64,000 nt of DNA from JAKPAM01 sp047601745 (GCA_047601745.1 JASGIS010000001.1:1984001-2048000); one strand, 5' to 3'; counted from the first letter of the stretch, positions 1 to 8,332 are shown. Notes: generated by a model from the letters alone, not told the origin. Made by a program: numbers and translations.

Positions 1-1
1 C

Positions 2-307
2 GCCGAGAACCTGAAGAAGAGCGGCGGCTTCGTGCCCGGTATCCGGCCGGGCGAGCAGACGTCGCGGTACATCGACAAGATCCTGATGCGGTTGACCCTC
101 GCGGGGGCCATCTACATCGCCGCGGTATGTCTGTTGCCGGAGTTCCTGGTGCTGGAATGGAACGTCCCGTTCTACTTCGGCGGAACCTCCCTGTTGATCA
201 TCGTCGTGGTGACGATGGACTTCATGGCTCAGGTTCAGGCGTTCGTGATGTCGCACAAATACGAGAGCCTGATGAAGAAGGCCAACGCGAAGGGTATGGG
301 CGCATAG
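2..307 (+). CDS. secY: Preprotein translocase subunit SecY, C-terminal part
   Basis: This is the 3' end of secY, which encodes the channel-forming subunit of the SecYEG translocon in the inner membrane. The reading frame is open from the first bases of the window and ends with TAG. The visible 101 residues include a conserved stretch around PGIRPGEQTSRYID, two hydrophobic membrane segments (about residues 33-48 and 58-80 of the fragment) and a short basic cytoplasmic tail. It lies directly upstream of infA and rpmJ, the standard end of the spc operon. The start of the gene is outside the window. Confidence 0.95.
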   Translation, partial: AENLKKSGGFVPGIRPGEQTSRYIDKILMRLTLAGAIYIAAVCLLPEFLVLEWNVPFYFGGTSLLIIVVVTMDFMAQVQAFVMSHKYESLMKKANAKGMGA

Positions 308-316
308 GGACGTGCG

Positions 317-589
317 ATGGCTAGGAGAAGATCCGCTCCCCCGGTTCGGCGCGACAGGACACAGCCTTTCAACAGCAAGGAAGACGTGATCCAGATGCAG
401 GGGGAGGTGACGGAGAATCTCCCCAATGCGACGTTCCGTGTCCGGCTCGAGAATGGCCACATGGTGTTGGGACATATTTCCGGAAAGATGCGGATGCACT
501 ACATCCGAATCCTTCCGGGAGACAAGGTAACGGTGGAATTGACCCCTTACGATCTGTCGCGCGCGCGGATCGTCTTCCGTGCCAGATGA
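317..589 (+). CDS. infA: Translation initiation factor IF-1
   Basis: IF-1 is the small OB-fold protein that binds the ribosomal A site during initiation. From residue 20 onward the sequence is a typical IF-1 (SKEDVIQMQGEVTENLPNAT, later GHISGKMRMHYIRILPGDKV). The family usually begins M-(A/S)-K-(E/D)-D. Here the expected start position is AAC, and the only ATG in frame upstream is at 317. That adds an Arg-rich extension of about 18 residues, for 90 aa against the usual 72. It sits 9 bp after secY. Identity is certain; the start is less so. Confidence 0.93.
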   Translation: MARRRSAPPVRRDRTQPFNSKEDVIQMQGEVTENLPNATFRVRLENGHMVLGHISGKMRMHYIRILPGDKVTVELTPYDLSRARIVFRAR

Positions 590-657
590 CCGAACGGGTC
601 GGATGCATGGTTCGTCGGACCCTAGTCGGTCAGCGTTTTGGAGAATCGAGGTAAATC

Positions 658-771
658 ATGAAAGTAATGGCATCGGTCAAGAAGATCTGCCGTAACTGCA
701 AAGTCATCAAGCGTAACGGCGTGGTCCGCGTGATCTGCACCGATCCGCGTCACAAGCAGCGGCAAGGGTGA
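658..771 (+). CDS. rpmJ: 50S ribosomal protein L36
   Basis: A 37-residue gene beginning MKVMASVKKICRNCKVIKRN. It has the zinc-ribbon ligands of C+ type L36: Cys11, Cys14, Cys27 and His32. L36 is a small 23S-binding protein of the large subunit. It is preceded by a purine-rich site (GAGGTAAATC before ATG) and followed 13 bp later by rpsM, the usual order infA-rpmJ-rpsM. It is easily missed because of its length. Confidence 0.95.
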   Translation: MKVMASVKKICRNCKVIKRNGVVRVICTDPRHKQRQG

Positions 772-784
772 GAGGCAAACTGAA

Positions 785-1150
785 ATGGCTCGTATCGCAG
801 GTATCAACATTCCGGACCGTCAGCACACCGAGATCGGCCTGACGGCGATCTATGGCATCGGTCGCGCCCGCGCGCAGGCGATCTGCGACGCAGCCGGCGT
901 GCCGCGCAGCAAGAAGGTCAAGGATCTGAACGACGCCGAGCTCGAGCGCGTACGCGAGGCGATCGGCCGCTTCACGATCGAGGGAGACCTGCGCCGTGAA
1001 GTGTCGATGTCGATCAAGCGGCTGATGGACCTGGGCTGCTATCGCGGCCTGCGTCACCGCCGTGGCCTGCCGGTTCGCGGCCAGCGTACGCGGACCAATG
1101 CGCGCACCCGCAAGGGGCCGCGCAAGGCCGGCGTCCAGCTCAAGAAATAA
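785..1150 (+). CDS. rpsM: 30S ribosomal protein S13
   Basis: S13 lies in the head of the small subunit and contacts the P-site tRNA and the inter-subunit bridges. The 121-residue product begins MARIAGINIPDRQHTEIGLT and contains the YGIGRARAQAIC helix-hairpin-helix-like segment. It ends with the conserved RGLRHRRGLPVRGQRT motif and a basic tail for rRNA contact. The length matches the family. It is the first gene of the alpha operon block, with 13 bp to rpsK, and is probably co-transcribed through rplQ. Confidence 0.97.
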   Translation: MARIAGINIPDRQHTEIGLTAIYGIGRARAQAICDAAGVPRSKKVKDLNDAELERVREAIGRFTIEGDLRREVSMSIKRLMDLGCYRGLRHRRGLPVRGQRTRTNARTRKGPRKAGVQLKK

Positions 1151-1163
1151 GCGAGAGTAGAAG

Positions 1164-1580
1164 ATGGCAACCAGCAAGCAAGCCGCGGCCCAGGCCGCCG
1201 CCGCGTCGCGGATCCGCAAGAAAGCCAAGAAGAACGTGTCGGACGGCATCGCCCACGTGCATGCGTCGTTCAACAACACGATCATCACGATCACCGATCG
1301 CCAGGGCAACGCGCTGTCCTGGGCGTCGTCCGGTGGCGCCGGCTTCAAGGGTTCGCGCAAATCGACGCCGTTCGCCGCTCAGGTCGCGGCCGAGTCCGCC
1401 GGCCGCGCGGCCCAGGAATGCGGGATCAAGAACCTCGAAGTGCAGATCAAGGGCCCCGGCCCCGGTCGCGAGTCGTCGGTCCGCGCGCTGAACGCGCTGG
1501 GCATCAAGATCCTGTCGATCCAGGACGTCACGCCGATCCCGCACAACGGTTGCCGTCCGCCGAAAAAACGGCGGATCTGA
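1164..1580 (+). CDS. rpsK: 30S ribosomal protein S11
   Basis: S11 forms part of the platform of the small subunit near the mRNA exit. The product is 138 aa. It has an Ala/Lys-rich N-terminus, the family core (HVHASFNNTIITITDRQGN, SGGAGFKGSRKSTPFAAQ) and the C-terminal DVTPIPHNGCRPPKKRR signature. It follows rpsM by 13 bp. A relatively long non-coding stretch of 290 bp separates it from rpsD. Confidence 0.97.
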   Translation: MATSKQAAAQAAAASRIRKKAKKNVSDGIAHVHASFNNTIITITDRQGNALSWASSGGAGFKGSRKSTPFAAQVAAESAGRAAQECGIKNLEVQIKGPGPGRESSVRALNALGIKILSIQDVTPIPHNGCRPPKKRRI

Positions 1581-1870
1581 TCGACGAAGCTTCGATGCGC
1601 CGGCCCTGGCGGCGGGCGCAGCGCCGGACACCTCCCGTGTCGGCGCGCCGGTACCGACCGGCGAAGTCTCGAGCGCGTGGTGGCGACCGCGCGCCGGTTC
1701 TCAAGGGATATCGCCAATGCCGCTCGTGGGCCCGGCTGTCGAATGCGGGCCCGATCGGCATTCAAGACCACTGTTCGACGGCGCCCTGCCTGAGCGGGGC
1801 CAGCGCGACGGACTGACCGCACGAAGCACCCCGGGTTTTCGGCGGAAGACATTCAACTGAGGAAATTTAC

Positions 1871-2494
1871 GTGGCACGTTATACCGGACCCAAAGCCAAG
1901 CTGTCCCGTCGTGAAGGGACCGACCTTTTCCTGAAGAGCGCCCGTCGCTCGCTCGACAGCAAGAGCAAGCTCGACAGCAAGCCCGGCCAGCATGGCCGCA
2001 CGTCGGGCGCGCGCCTGTCGGACTTCGGCCAGCAGCTTCGCGAGAAGCAGAAGGTCAAGCGGATGTACGGCGTTCTCGAGCGCCAGTTCCGCCGCTACTT
2101 CGCCGAAGCCGAGCGCCGTCGCGGCAACACCGGCGAGAACCTGCTGAAGCTGCTCGAGTGCCGGCTCGACAACGTCGTCTACCGGATGGGATTCGGTTCG
2201 ACGCGCGCCGAGGCCCGCCAGCTCGTCTCGCACAAGGCGATCACGATCAACGGCCAGACCGTCAACATTCCGTCGGCGATGGTGCGTCCCAACGACATCG
2301 TCGCGATCCGCGAGAAATCGAAGAAGCAGGCGCGCATCCAGGATTCGCTGAACCTGGCCGATCAGAACGGCTTCCCGGGCTGGGTGTCCGTCGACAAGAC
2401 CAAGCAGGAAGGGGTGTTCAAGACGATTCCGGACCGTGCCGACCTGACGGCCGACATCAATGAAAGCCTGATCGTCGAGTTGTACTCGCGTTAA
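1871..2494 (+). CDS. rpsD: 30S ribosomal protein S4
   Basis: S4 is a primary 16S rRNA-binding protein, and in enterobacteria it is the translational repressor of this operon. The 207-aa product starts with GTG (MARYTGPKAKLSRREGTDLF) after a GAGGAAA ribosome binding site. It shows the KPGQHG motif and a central S4 RNA-binding domain (LDNVVYRMGFGSTRAEARQL, VNIPSAMVRPNDIV). It ends IVELYSR, the standard terminus. Length and context (rpsK-rpsD-rpoA) are normal. Confidence 0.97.
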   Translation: MARYTGPKAKLSRREGTDLFLKSARRSLDSKSKLDSKPGQHGRTSGARLSDFGQQLREKQKVKRMYGVLERQFRRYFAEAERRRGNTGENLLKLLECRLDNVVYRMGFGSTRAEARQLVSHKAITINGQTVNIPSAMVRPNDIVAIREKSKKQARIQDSLNLADQNGFPGWVSVDKTKQEGVFKTIPDRADLTADINESLIVELYSR

Positions 2495-2511
2495 TTCCCA
2501 AAGGATCATCC

Positions 2512-3495
2512 ATGCAGACTGCGATGCTGAAGCCGCGTATTGTCGAGGTCGAGCAACTCGGCCCGTCACATGCGCGCGTGGTGATGGAGCCGTTCGAGCG
2601 GGGCTACGGCCATACGCTGGGCAACGCGCTGCGCCGCGTGCTGCTGTCGTCGATGGTCGGCTACGCGCCGACCGAGGTCCAGATCTCCGGTGTCGTCCAC
2701 GAATACTCCACGATCGATGGTGTTCGCGAGGACGTCGTCGATCTGCTGCTGAACCTCAAAGGTGTGGTCTTCAAGCTGCATAACCGCGATGACGTGTTCC
2801 TGACGCTGCGCAAGGATGGCGCGGGGCCGGTGACGGCCGCCGACATCGACCTGCCGCACGACGTCGAGGTCGTCAATCCCGAGCACACGATCGCCACGCT
2901 GACGCAGGGCGGGCGGCTCGACATGCAGATCAAGATCGAGCGCGGGCGCGGCTACGTGCCGGGCACGCTGCGCGGCATCAACGAGACGAAGTCGATCGGC
3001 CGCATCGTGCTCGACGCGTCGTTCTCGCCGGTGCGCCGCGTCAGCTACCAGGTCGAGAGCGCGCGCGTCGAGCAGCGCACCGACCTGGACCGGCTGATCG
3101 TCGACGTCGAGACCAACGGGGTCGTCGCGCCCGAGGAAGCGGTTCGCCAGTCGGCGCGGATCCTCGTCGAGCAGCTGTCGGTCTTCGCGGCGCTCGAGGG
3201 CGGCAGCGAGCCGATGGCGATCGAGCAGGTCGCCGGACGCGGGCCGCAGATCGATCCGATCCTGCTGCGCCCGGTCGACGACCTGGAGCTGACCGTGCGT
3301 TCGGCCAACTGCCTGAAGGCCGAGAACATCTACTACATCGGTGACCTGATCCAACGCACCGAGAACGAACTGCTCAAGACCCCGAACCTGGGTCGCAAGT
3401 CGCTGAACGAGATCAAGGAAGTGCTTGCCTCGCGCGGTCTGACCCTGGGCATGAAACTTGAGAATTGGCCGCCTGCGGGTCTGGACCGGCCGTAA
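2512..3495 (+). CDS. rpoA: DNA-directed RNA polymerase subunit alpha
   Basis: The alpha subunit forms the dimer platform for polymerase assembly and binds UP elements and activators through its C-terminal domain. The 327-aa product has the N-terminal assembly domain (ERGYGHTLGNALRRVLLSSM near residue 28). A linker follows around residues 235-250. The C-terminal domain has the helix-hairpin-helix core LKTPNLGRKSLNEIKEVLASRG. The length is typical of betaproteobacteria. It sits 17 bp after rpsD and 21 bp before rplQ. Confidence 0.98.
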   Translation: MQTAMLKPRIVEVEQLGPSHARVVMEPFERGYGHTLGNALRRVLLSSMVGYAPTEVQISGVVHEYSTIDGVREDVVDLLLNLKGVVFKLHNRDDVFLTLRKDGAGPVTAADIDLPHDVEVVNPEHTIATLTQGGRLDMQIKIERGRGYVPGTLRGINETKSIGRIVLDASFSPVRRVSYQVESARVEQRTDLDRLIVDVETNGVVAPEEAVRQSARILVEQLSVFAALEGGSEPMAIEQVAGRGPQIDPILLRPVDDLELTVRSANCLKAENIYYIGDLIQRTENELLKTPNLGRKSLNEIKEVLASRGLTLGMKLENWPPAGLDRP

Positions 3496-3516
3496 GGAAG
3501 TAGTGAGGACTGAATC

Positions 3517-3909
3517 ATGCGTCACGGTCACGGACTGAGAAAACTTAATCGCACGAGCTCGCACCGCCTGGCGATGCTGCGCAACATGTCGAACTCGCTG
3601 CTCAAGCACGAGGTCATCAAGACCACGCTGCCGAAGGCCAAGGAGCTGCGCCGCGTCGTCGAGCCGCTGATCACGCTCGGCAAGAAGCCTTCGCTGGCCA
3701 ACCGCCGCCTGGCTTTCGACCGGCTGCGCGACCGCGAGATGGTCGTCAAGCTGTTCGATGAGCTCGGACCGCGCTATGCGTCGCGCAACGGCGGCTACCT
3801 GCGCATCCTGAAGTTCGGCTTCCGCGTCGGCGACAATGCGCCGATGGCGCTGGTCGAGCTGATGGATCGGCCGGAGCCGGCCGACGGCGAAGCCGGCGCG
3901 CAGAGCTGA
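3517..3909 (+). CDS. rplQ: 50S ribosomal protein L17
   Basis: L17 is a large-subunit protein near the peptide exit tunnel. The 130-aa product begins MRHGHGLRKLNRTSSHRLAM and continues with the family motif LLKHEVIKTTLPKAKELRRVVEPLITLGKK. The C-terminus (after LVELMDRPE) is a short acidic/alanine tail that varies between species. It is the last gene of the alpha operon and is followed by an intrinsic terminator starting 57 bp downstream. Confidence 0.97.
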   Translation: MRHGHGLRKLNRTSSHRLAMLRNMSNSLLKHEVIKTTLPKAKELRRVVEPLITLGKKPSLANRRLAFDRLRDREMVVKLFDELGPRYASRNGGYLRILKFGFRVGDNAPMALVELMDRPEPADGEAGAQS

Positions 3910-3966
3910 GCATCGTTTCGACGGCGGACCGTCGCCTCGTGCGGCGGCCGCCGGTGTGACGATCGA

Positions 3967-4007
3967 CGGGTGCCCGTTGCCAGGCGGTCTGGTGGGGCGC
4001 CCGTTTT
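3967..4007 (+). terminator. Rho-independent terminator of the ribosomal operon
   Basis: Arms CGGGTGCCC (3967-3975) and GGGCGCCCG (3995-4003) pair over 9 bp with one G-U. The enclosed bases contain a second short stem (CCAG/CTGG). TTTT follows directly at 4004-4007. The position just past rplQ and before the unrelated ABC transporter genes fits the end of the spc/alpha transcription unit. Confidence 0.75.
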
Positions 4008-4160
4008 CGCTTGGACATCATGGTCGCCAAGCTGCGGGGGGCCGGTCTCCCGGCCTCGTAGAGCCTGTTCACATATGGATCGGCTTGGGCTCGATCTTCG
4101 TGTGAACGGCCCCTCGGGTGTGCGCTCGCCGCCTCGCCCGCATCGACGGACGAGGAAGGC

Positions 4161-5099
4161 ATGTCGACGGTCAATGACGGCGCCGCGATCGCGTTGCGCG
4201 CCACCGCGATCAGCAAGCGCTTCGGCGATTTCCAGGCCGTCGACGGCCTGGATCTGGCGATCCGCCAGGGAGAATGCTTCGGCCTGCTCGGTCCGAACGG
4301 CGCCGGCAAGAGCACGACGCTGAAGCTGCTGCTGGGGCTGCTCACGCCCGATGCGGGGCGGATCGAGCTGCTCGGCCTGCCGGTGCCCGCGCAGGCGCGT
4401 CGCGCCCGCTCGCTGGTCGGCGTCGTTCCGCAGAACGATGCGCTCGACCCCGATTTCACGGTCGCCGAGAACCTGATCGTGTTCGGCCGTTATTTCGGCA
4501 TGAGCCGCCGCGAAGGCGAAGCGAAGGTGCCCGAGCTGCTCGATTTCGCCGGCCTGGCGGCCAAGGCGGACGCGTCGATCCAGTCGCTGTCCGGCGGCAT
4601 GCGTCGCCGGCTGACGATCGCGCGCGCGTTGATCAATGATCCGCGCCTGCTGTTCCTCGACGAGCCGACGACCGGACTCGATCCGCAGGCGCGGCACATG
4701 ATCTGGGAGCGGCTCAAGCAATTGACGGCGCGCGGCAAGACGATCCTGCTGACGACGCATTTCATGGACGAGGCCGAGCGCCTGTGCGACCGGCTGGCGG
4801 TCATCGATCACGGCCGCAAGATCGCCGAGGATTCGCCGCAGGGACTGGTGCGCAGCCGGATCGAACCGTCGGTCGTCGAAGTCTACGGCGACGGGCTCGA
4901 TGCGTTCTGCGCGCGGCTGCAGGGCATGCCCGCCGTGCAACGCATCGAACGGGTCGGCGAGACGGCGTTCGTGTACAACGAGGATCCGGCGCCTATCATG
5001 GCAGCGGCCGCCGAGGCGCCGGGGCTGCGCACGCTGCAGCGGGCGGCCAACCTCGAGGACGTGTTCCTGAAACTGACCGGTCGCGATCTGCGGGACTGA
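4161..5099 (+). CDS. ABC transporter ATP-binding protein, NodI type
   Basis: This is the cytoplasmic ATPase of a two-gene ABC exporter with the integral membrane gene that follows. The 312-aa product shows Walker A (GPNGAGKST near residue 46), the Q-loop (VVPQND), the ABC signature (LSGGMRRRLTIARAL), Walker B (LLFLDEPTTGLDP) and the switch His (TTHFMDEAE). The PQNDALDPDFTVAENL segment resembles NodI, which exports lipo-chitooligosaccharides in rhizobia. Homologs in non-nodulating betaproteobacteria are common and their substrate is unknown. No nod biosynthesis genes are nearby. Confidence 0.92.
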   Translation: MSTVNDGAAIALRATAISKRFGDFQAVDGLDLAIRQGECFGLLGPNGAGKSTTLKLLLGLLTPDAGRIELLGLPVPAQARRARSLVGVVPQNDALDPDFTVAENLIVFGRYFGMSRREGEAKVPELLDFAGLAAKADASIQSLSGGMRRRLTIARALINDPRLLFLDEPTTGLDPQARHMIWERLKQLTARGKTILLTTHFMDEAERLCDRLAVIDHGRKIAEDSPQGLVRSRIEPSVVEVYGDGLDAFCARLQGMPAVQRIERVGETAFVYNEDPAPIMAAAAEAPGLRTLQRAANLEDVFLKLTGRDLRD

Positions 5100-5122
5100 G
5101 AGAACCTGGGAACGCCTTTCCG

Positions 5123-5878
5123 ATGACGCTGCGATTCGTTCCGATCTATCTGCGCAACCTGCTGGTATGGCGCAAGCTGGCCGTGGCCAGCGTGCTGGGC
5201 AACATCGCCGATCCGCTGATCATGCTGGTGGCGTTCGGCTACGGGCTCGGCCAGTTGATCCGCCAGGTCGAAGGCGTCGACTACATCGTGTTCCTGGCGG
5301 CCGGTTCGCTGTGCATGAGCACGATGATGGCCGCCAGCTTCGAGGCGCTGTATTCGGCGTTCTCGCGGATGCACGTGCAGCGGACCTGGGAGTCGCTGCT
5401 GAACGCGCCGCTGGAGCTGCGCGACGTCGTGCTGGCCGAATGGCTGTGGGCCGGCAGCAAGAGCTTGTTCTCGGCGGTGTCGATCCTGCTGGTCGTGCTG
5501 GTCCTGGGCATCTCGCGTTCGCCGTGGCTGCTGTGGGTGCTGCCGGTCACAGCGCTGCTCGGGTTGTGCTTCTCGGCGATCGGCCTGTGCTTCAATGCGA
5601 TCGCGCGCGGCTACGACTTCTTCACTTATTACTTCACGCTGGTGCTCACGCCGATGACCTTCCTGTCCGGCGTCTATTACCCGCTGTCGGGGCTGCCCGA
5701 CTGGCTGGCGTCGATCGCGCGTTTCCTGCCGCTGGCCGCGGCCGTCGATCTGGTCCGGCCGCTGGTGCTGGGGCGAGCGCCCGAGCACATCGCGGCGAAC
5801 CTCGGCATCCTCGTCGCGACGACCGTCGTCGCTTATGCGCTGGCCGACTGGTTGACGCACCGGCGCTTCCGGCAGTAG
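5123..5878 (+). CDS. ABC transporter permease, NodJ type (ABC-2)
   Basis: This is the membrane partner of the preceding ATPase, 23 bp downstream. The chosen ATG (MTLRFVPIYLRNLLVW) gives 251 aa, about the length of NodJ; longer frames upstream only run through the ATPase gene. Six hydrophobic segments can be seen, and the ABC-2 signature region is around TLVLTPMTFLSGVYYPLSGLP. Substrate unknown; export rather than import is expected from the family. Confidence 0.9.
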   Translation: MTLRFVPIYLRNLLVWRKLAVASVLGNIADPLIMLVAFGYGLGQLIRQVEGVDYIVFLAAGSLCMSTMMAASFEALYSAFSRMHVQRTWESLLNAPLELRDVVLAEWLWAGSKSLFSAVSILLVVLVLGISRSPWLLWVLPVTALLGLCFSAIGLCFNAIARGYDFFTYYFTLVLTPMTFLSGVYYPLSGLPDWLASIARFLPLAAAVDLVRPLVLGRAPEHIAANLGILVATTVVAYALADWLTHRRFRQ

Positions 5879-5919
5879 CGTCGCGGCATTCGCGGCATAT
5901 CCGCCATCCGGAGGGAGCC

Positions 5920-6411
5920 TTGACCGATCGCCTGCTGGACACCGACGATGCGCCGTGCCTGCTGATCACGCAGGTGCCCGACGAAGCGACGGCCGAGCGC
6001 ATCGCCCAGGCGCTGGTCGGCGAGCGGCTGGCCGCATGCGTGACCCGGCTGGCGCCGGCCCGGTCCACGTATCGCTGGCAGGGGGCGATCGAGCAGGCCG
6101 ACGAGATCCCGCTGTTGATCAAGACGCGTTCGGGCCGCCATGCGCGGATCGCGCAGCGGCTGCGCACCCTGCATCCTTATGACGTGCCCGAGCTGATCGC
6201 GCTGGCGATCGATGCGGGCCTGCCCGCTTACCTGCGCTGGCTGATCGACGAGACGAGCGACAGTGAGGCGGACGGCGGCCAGGGAGGCGACGGCGCTGCG
6301 GGTGACGGCTCTACAGGGGGCGCCGCTGCAGGCGGCGGCACAGGCGGCAGCACCGCAGGCGGCAGCACCACAGGTGGCACCCCAGGCGGCGGCACCGGTG
6401 CGCCGGGCTGA
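5920..6411 (+). CDS. cutA: Divalent-cation tolerance protein CutA with low-complexity tail
   Basis: CutA is a small trimeric ferredoxin-like protein linked to tolerance of copper and other divalent cations. The TTG start at 5920 is preceded by GGAGGGAG at good spacing. Residues about 12-112 carry the family core (ITQVPDEATAERIAQALVGE, AACVTRL, YRWQGAIEQADEIPLLIKT, HPYDVPELIAL). CutA normally ends near residue 110. Here about 50 extra residues follow, almost entirely Gly, Ser, Thr, Ala and Pro, encoded by degenerate short repeats. The tail runs to within 19 bp of convergent hemB. Confidence 0.9.
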   Translation: MTDRLLDTDDAPCLLITQVPDEATAERIAQALVGERLAACVTRLAPARSTYRWQGAIEQADEIPLLIKTRSGRHARIAQRLRTLHPYDVPELIALAIDAGLPAYLRWLIDETSDSEADGGQGGDGAAGDGSTGGAAAGGGTGGSTAGGSTTGGTPGGGTGAPG

Positions 6412-6430
6412 CGCGCGGCCGCCGATCCGG

Positions 6431-7450
6431 TCAGCGCTGCTGCGCGAGCCAGTCGGCCGCCTGCAGCGCGTAGTAGGTGAGGATCCCGTCGGCGCCGGCG
6501 CGGCGCATCGCCAGCAGCGATTCGAGCGCGACCGTCCGGTCGTCCAGCCAGCCGTTGCCCGCGGCGGCCTTCAGCATCGCGTATTCGCCGCTGACCTGGT
6601 AGACGAAAGTCGGCACGCGGAACGTGTCCTTGACGCGGCGAACGATGTCCAGGTAAGGCATGCCCGGCTTGACCATCACCATGTCGGCGCCTTCCTGCAG
6701 GTCCAGCGCGACCTCGCGCAGCGCCTCGTCGGTGTTGGCCGGGTCCATCTGGTAGTTCTTCTTCGTGCCCTTGCCCAGGTTCGATGCCGAGCCGACGGCG
6801 TCGCGGAACGGCCCGTAGAAGCCCGACGCGTACTTGGCGGCGTACGACATGATCTTCGTGTGGATCAGCCCGGCGCCTTCGAACGCCGTGCGGATCGCGG
6901 CGATCCGGCCGTCCATCATGTCCGACGGCGCGACGATGTCGACGCCGGCCTGCGCCTGCAGCAGCGCCTGCGTGGTCAGCAGCGCGACCGATTCGTCGTT
7001 CAGCACGTAGCCGTCTTCGTCGATGACGCCGTCCTGGCCGTGGTCGGTGTACGGATCGAGCGCGACGTCGGTCAGCAGGCCCAGTTCGGGAAACCGCCGC
7101 TTGAGCTCGGCGACGACGCGCGGAATCAGCCCGTCGGGATTGGCCGCTTCCTTGCCGTCGATCGTCTTCAGCGACGGATCGATGACCGGAAACAGCGCCA
7201 GCACCGGGATGCGCGCCTGCAGGCAGCGTTCGGCGACCGCGTACAGGCGATCACCGGTGTGGCGCTCGACGCCCGGCATCGACGGCACCGGCTGCGTCCG
7301 GTCGCGGCCTTCCATCACGAAGACCGGATAGATCAGGTTGTCGGGCGTCAGCGTGTGCTCGCGCATCATCCGCCGCGAGAAATCGTCGCGCCGCATGCGG
7401 CGCATGCGCAGCGCCGGATAGGCGGCGGACGGAAACGAAAACGTGCTCAT
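6431..7450 (-). CDS. hemB: Delta-aminolevulinic acid dehydratase (porphobilinogen synthase)
   Basis: HemB condenses two 5-aminolevulinate molecules to porphobilinogen in tetrapyrrole synthesis. The start MSTFSFPSAAYPALRMRRMR gives 339 aa, the usual size. Visible motifs include LIYPVFVMEG, the metal/substrate segment VDIVAPSDMMDGRI, the first active-site lysine region (KIMSYAAKYASGFYGPFR) and the Schiff-base lysine in MVMVKPGMPYLD. Its ATG overlaps the stop of engB by 4 bp (ATGA type), so the two are translationally coupled. The upstream in-frame extension lies inside engB and is not used. Confidence 0.96.
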   Translation of the reverse strand: MSTFSFPSAAYPALRMRRMRRDDFSRRMMREHTLTPDNLIYPVFVMEGRDRTQPVPSMPGVERHTGDRLYAVAERCLQARIPVLALFPVIDPSLKTIDGKEAANPDGLIPRVVAELKRRFPELGLLTDVALDPYTDHGQDGVIDEDGYVLNDESVALLTTQALLQAQAGVDIVAPSDMMDGRIAAIRTAFEGAGLIHTKIMSYAAKYASGFYGPFRDAVGSASNLGKGTKKNYQMDPANTDEALREVALDLQEGADMVMVKPGMPYLDIVRRVKDTFRVPTFVYQVSGEYAMLKAAAGNGWLDDRTVALESLLAMRRAGADGILTYYALQAADWLAQQR

Positions 7451-8199
7451 CGAGGCTCCTGGCCGTTGGGGTCGCGGCCGGCGTTCGGAGGCGGCGCCGG
7501 CCCGTCGACGTTGAGGGGGGGCGGGACGGGCGCCGCCGTCTCGGGCGGCGCGTCGCCGGGCTCGGCGCCCGCCTGCGCGTCCGCCGGCAGCCCGGTCGTC
7601 AGCCATTGCTGGATGTGCTCGCGCACCGCGTCGACGCCGATCTGGTCGGTCGCCGAAAAACCGATGACGGTGAAACTGCCGGCCTCGCGCGACTGGCCGA
7701 TCTGCGCGGCGATTGCGCGGCAGGCCCGGACGCGCTCAGCGCGGTTGAGCTTGTCGCACTTGGACGCGACCGCCAGCAGCGGGACCTGCGGCGCGATCCA
7801 GTCGATCAGCGCGCGGTCGCGGTCGGTGATCTCGCGGCGGATGTCGACGATCAGCACGACGCCGCGCAAGGCTTTGCAGCTTTGCAGATAGCGCCCGCCG
7901 AGCTGGTCCCAGGTCTTCTTGACCTCCTGCGGCGCCGACGCGTAGCCATAGCCGGGCGTATCGACCAGGTAGCCGACTTCACGATCGGCAGGGCCGACGG
8001 CGAAGTAGTTCAGCGCCTGCGTGCGGCCCGGCGTACGGCTGGAGAACGCCAGGCGGCGACGCTGGCACAGCGCATTGATCGCCGACGATTTGCCGGCATT
8101 GGAGCGGCCGACGAAGGCGATTTCAGGCACGCCGTCGCGCGGCAATTGGCGCAATTGGGCGACTGTCGTATGGAAACGGGCGCTCGCGAGCAGATTCAT
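7447..8199 (-). CDS. engB: Ribosome biogenesis GTPase EngB/YsxC
   Basis: This is an essential GTP-binding protein of 50S assembly. The 250-aa product shows G1 (GRSNAGKS near residue 32), a G2-region Thr (TPGRTQ), G3 (DTPGYGYA) and G4 (SKCDK). Family members are about 200-215 aa. The last 45 or so residues here form a Pro/Ala/Asp-rich tail (PPETAAPVPPPLNVDGPAPP) that is probably disordered. The gene is divergent from the cytochrome c4 gene and coupled to hemB downstream. Confidence 0.94.
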   Translation of the reverse strand: MNLLASARFHTTVAQLRQLPRDGVPEIAFVGRSNAGKSSAINALCQRRRLAFSSRTPGRTQALNYFAVGPADREVGYLVDTPGYGYASAPQEVKKTWDQLGGRYLQSCKALRGVVLIVDIRREITDRDRALIDWIAPQVPLLAVASKCDKLNRAERVRACRAIAAQIGQSREAGSFTVIGFSATDQIGVDAVREHIQQWLTTGLPADAQAGAEPGDAPPETAAPVPPPLNVDGPAPPPNAGRDPNGQEPR

Positions 8200-8332
8200 G
8201 ATGAACCCTTATTGTACAATTCCGCGTTTGCTTGATTGGCAAGCGCGGTGTCGCGCGGTGCCGGCGGGCGGTTCCGGCTCGCTTCCAGAGACACGCGAGA
8301 CCGGCGGTATTGACGAAGAAGTGCCAACGAAA

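Noticed and set aside
1418..1816. A 132-codon frame spanning the end of rpsK and the gap before rpsD
   Set aside because: About 160 bp are in a shadow frame of rpsK, and the remainder shows no similarity or start signal.
4067..4107. 7-bp inverted repeat GTTCACA/TGTGAAC upstream of the ABC transporter genes
   Set aside because: Arms are short and 27 bp apart. It could be an operator, but there is no regulator nearby or second copy to support it.
4161..5878. Nodulation genes nodI and nodJ in the strict sense
   Set aside because: No nodABC-type biosynthesis genes or nod-box are present. NodIJ-like exporters are widespread in non-symbiotic betaproteobacteria, so only the family type is stated.
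8211..8220. Palindrome ATTGTACAAT between engB and the cytochrome c4 gene as a promoter
   Set aside because: It contains a TACAAT -10 match for engB, but no -35 box at proper spacing, and it would leave almost no leader.
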